From assembly GCF_047495875.1 (NCBI RefSeq), contig NC_092463.1:9434622-9498621 (forward strand): DNA of 64,000 nt, in the 5' to 3' direction. The notes beneath the pieces are model-generated. The model worked only from the letters and a program-made list of their open reading frames with translations. It was not told where the DNA came from and did no database searches. The translations under genes and the position numbers were made by a program. The stretch comes from Pithys albifrons albifrons. Its lineage: Eukaryota > Chordata > Aves > Passeriformes > Thamnophilidae. Shown one piece after another: positions 62,761 through 64,000 of this stretch. Each line of letters opens with the position of its first letter. The first letter of the stretch is position 1.

Positions 62761-64000
62761 GTTAGAGAAGAAATTTGAGGCATAGTTTTACCAGGCAGGA
62801 CCAATGGTATTAAGGAGCTGTATTTCTTCTAAAGCTCCTAAAGCTTAAAAAGTACAGTCTATCTGACAGGCATTGCCATATTTGAGAAGTACTGAGCGTG
62901 TAGTCCACTGAAATCCATCACAGCCAAGTAGACCTTTGATTTCAAGTAGTCTTTGGGAAGCGTTTTCTATGTCATTCGAACAAAGATCCATTTTTTCAGG
63001 AAAAGCAGAGAGCAGGCTTGCTACAACACAAGATACACGGAGAGGCTTGTGTACTTCTCCCTGAGTGTAGCCCACTTGCTCACTTGATATAAATTTAATC
63101 GTTAAACATGCCATTATTTTTTATTAAAATAATAACATCTTCCAGGCAATCAAGATGAGTTTCTTGAGACTCAGCAGTTTTACCAGTTTATTTATGGTAA
63201 CATCAAAGTATGGGCACTCTCATTACAGTCTGTAAATAACCAGGACTATGTCCTTGATCGGTGAAATATTAGAGTGTTGTATGAGTGGGTGTGTCTGGCT
63301 GTTACTCCTGGGAGGCCATAAACTGCACAGAAAGTGTTTACCTTTTTTTAAAATTTTTAAAATTTATTTTAGTATATTTGTTAATACAGTCATCCTTTAC
63401 TGATGAGGTATCTATCATGGTCTGCTGGTCTTTTATACTATCTTCTGTAACACCTTAAACTGAACCTGAAGAAATCCTCAGTCTGCACAGCCTGATGGTT
63501 CTCTGCATGTTTAATTCCTCAAAGAAATCCATGCAAAGCAGAAGGACACAACCCATTACATTTTATGGCATTAAATGATGGAGAAAGGGTGTCAGGGAAA
63601 AGAACAATAGTTTGATGGTGAAGTTCTGTTGCATACCACTTCAGTTCAACTCTTATAGTGTTTTTCCACCCAGTGACAGACCAAAAACCTTGTGTACATC
63701 AGAGGTGTCTTGAAAGGAGGGATTTGAAGATGACAGCCAGCAGTGGTGGCTCTACAGCTGGTGAATTCTGTGAGAACTGTGAGCCAAACATGTATTCAAG
63801 GGTTTTGCAGTGACTGCCACACCTGCAAGGGATGGAGATTTCACTGCACAACTCTGAGCTCCCTTTGAAAAGGACACCCTATATGAAAGCCAAAGAACTG
63901 CAGATGCAAGATTTCTAGTGAGCCTGGGAAGCAGGGCCACATTGGAACTGTTCCATAGGTCACGTTGGCACCCAATAAGTGAGGACATAAAATAAATCCT
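62761..64000. other. Unique non-coding DNA, no gene seen
   Basis: An 89-codon minus frame (63114-62845) lies just beyond the LTR-like stretch. It has a protein-like composition but no motif I recognise. The rest contains an AT-rich run (about 63340-63372) and no identifiable repeat or exon up to the window edge. Confidence 0.5.

Noticed and set aside
62845..63114. Minus-strand frame as a retroviral internal remnant beside the LTR-like stretch
   Set aside because: No gag, pol or env motif is recognisable, and the sequence between the frame and the LTR-like stretch shows no minus-sense polypurine tract.

Overview
The window reads as non-coding DNA from a bird nuclear genome. The avian signal comes from its interspersed repeats. 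There are several CR1 LINE 3' ends, whose tails carry the typical tATTCTATGATTCT-like octamer and the antisense form 'tcatagaatggcttaggttgg'. There is also a solo LTR of a family common in birds, with sense-strand start TGTCCT and end AACCACA. Composition is AT-rich with few CpGs, and there is no operon, ribosome-binding-site or gene-dense structure. I found no protein-coding exon I can defend, no tRNA or rRNA, no CRISPR array and no bacterial gene. The open frames present (longest 181 codons) look like chance ORFs or repeat fragments.

Layout. Bases 1-19692 are mostly unique sequence with one old CR1 piece (1211-1478) and short T-rich runs; possible regulatory blocks lie near 15600-15880 and 18150-18480. 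Bases 19693-33600 hold a small CR1 tail, three AT-rich homeodomain-motif-rich blocks that look like conserved non-coding elements (20765-21010, 21880-22215, 25325-25800) and a run of 17 G. Bases 33598-41502 hold the best CR1 copy, a 94-nt pure purine tract, a (GT)13 microsatellite, another enhancer-like block and a minus-strand solo LTR. Bases 41503-50240 hold the largest enhancer-like block (43290-43960), a plus-strand CR1 tail, a long T-rich tract, and a short RTE-clade LINE insertion with perfect 12-bp target-site duplications at 47022-47189. Bases 50240-64000 are mainly unique sequence with two more enhancer-like blocks and, near the end, an LTR-like stretch containing an 86-88-bp imperfect tandem duplication.

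The most informative element is the RTE-like insertion. It is CpG-rich against its surroundings, has a reading frame that runs into a (GAT)n tail, and is bracketed by identical 12-bp repeats. It resembles AviRTE, the RTE retrotransposon reported to have moved horizontally between filarial nematodes and certain tropical bird lineages. If that family call is right, it narrows the host to one of those lineages (a suboscine passerine is one possibility). I cannot run a search, so the family name is a recollection-based inference. The insertion itself is seen directly. The window as a whole looks like a gene desert or a very long intron with scattered candidate regulatory elements, as found around vertebrate developmental genes; the neighbouring gene cannot be named from this sequence.
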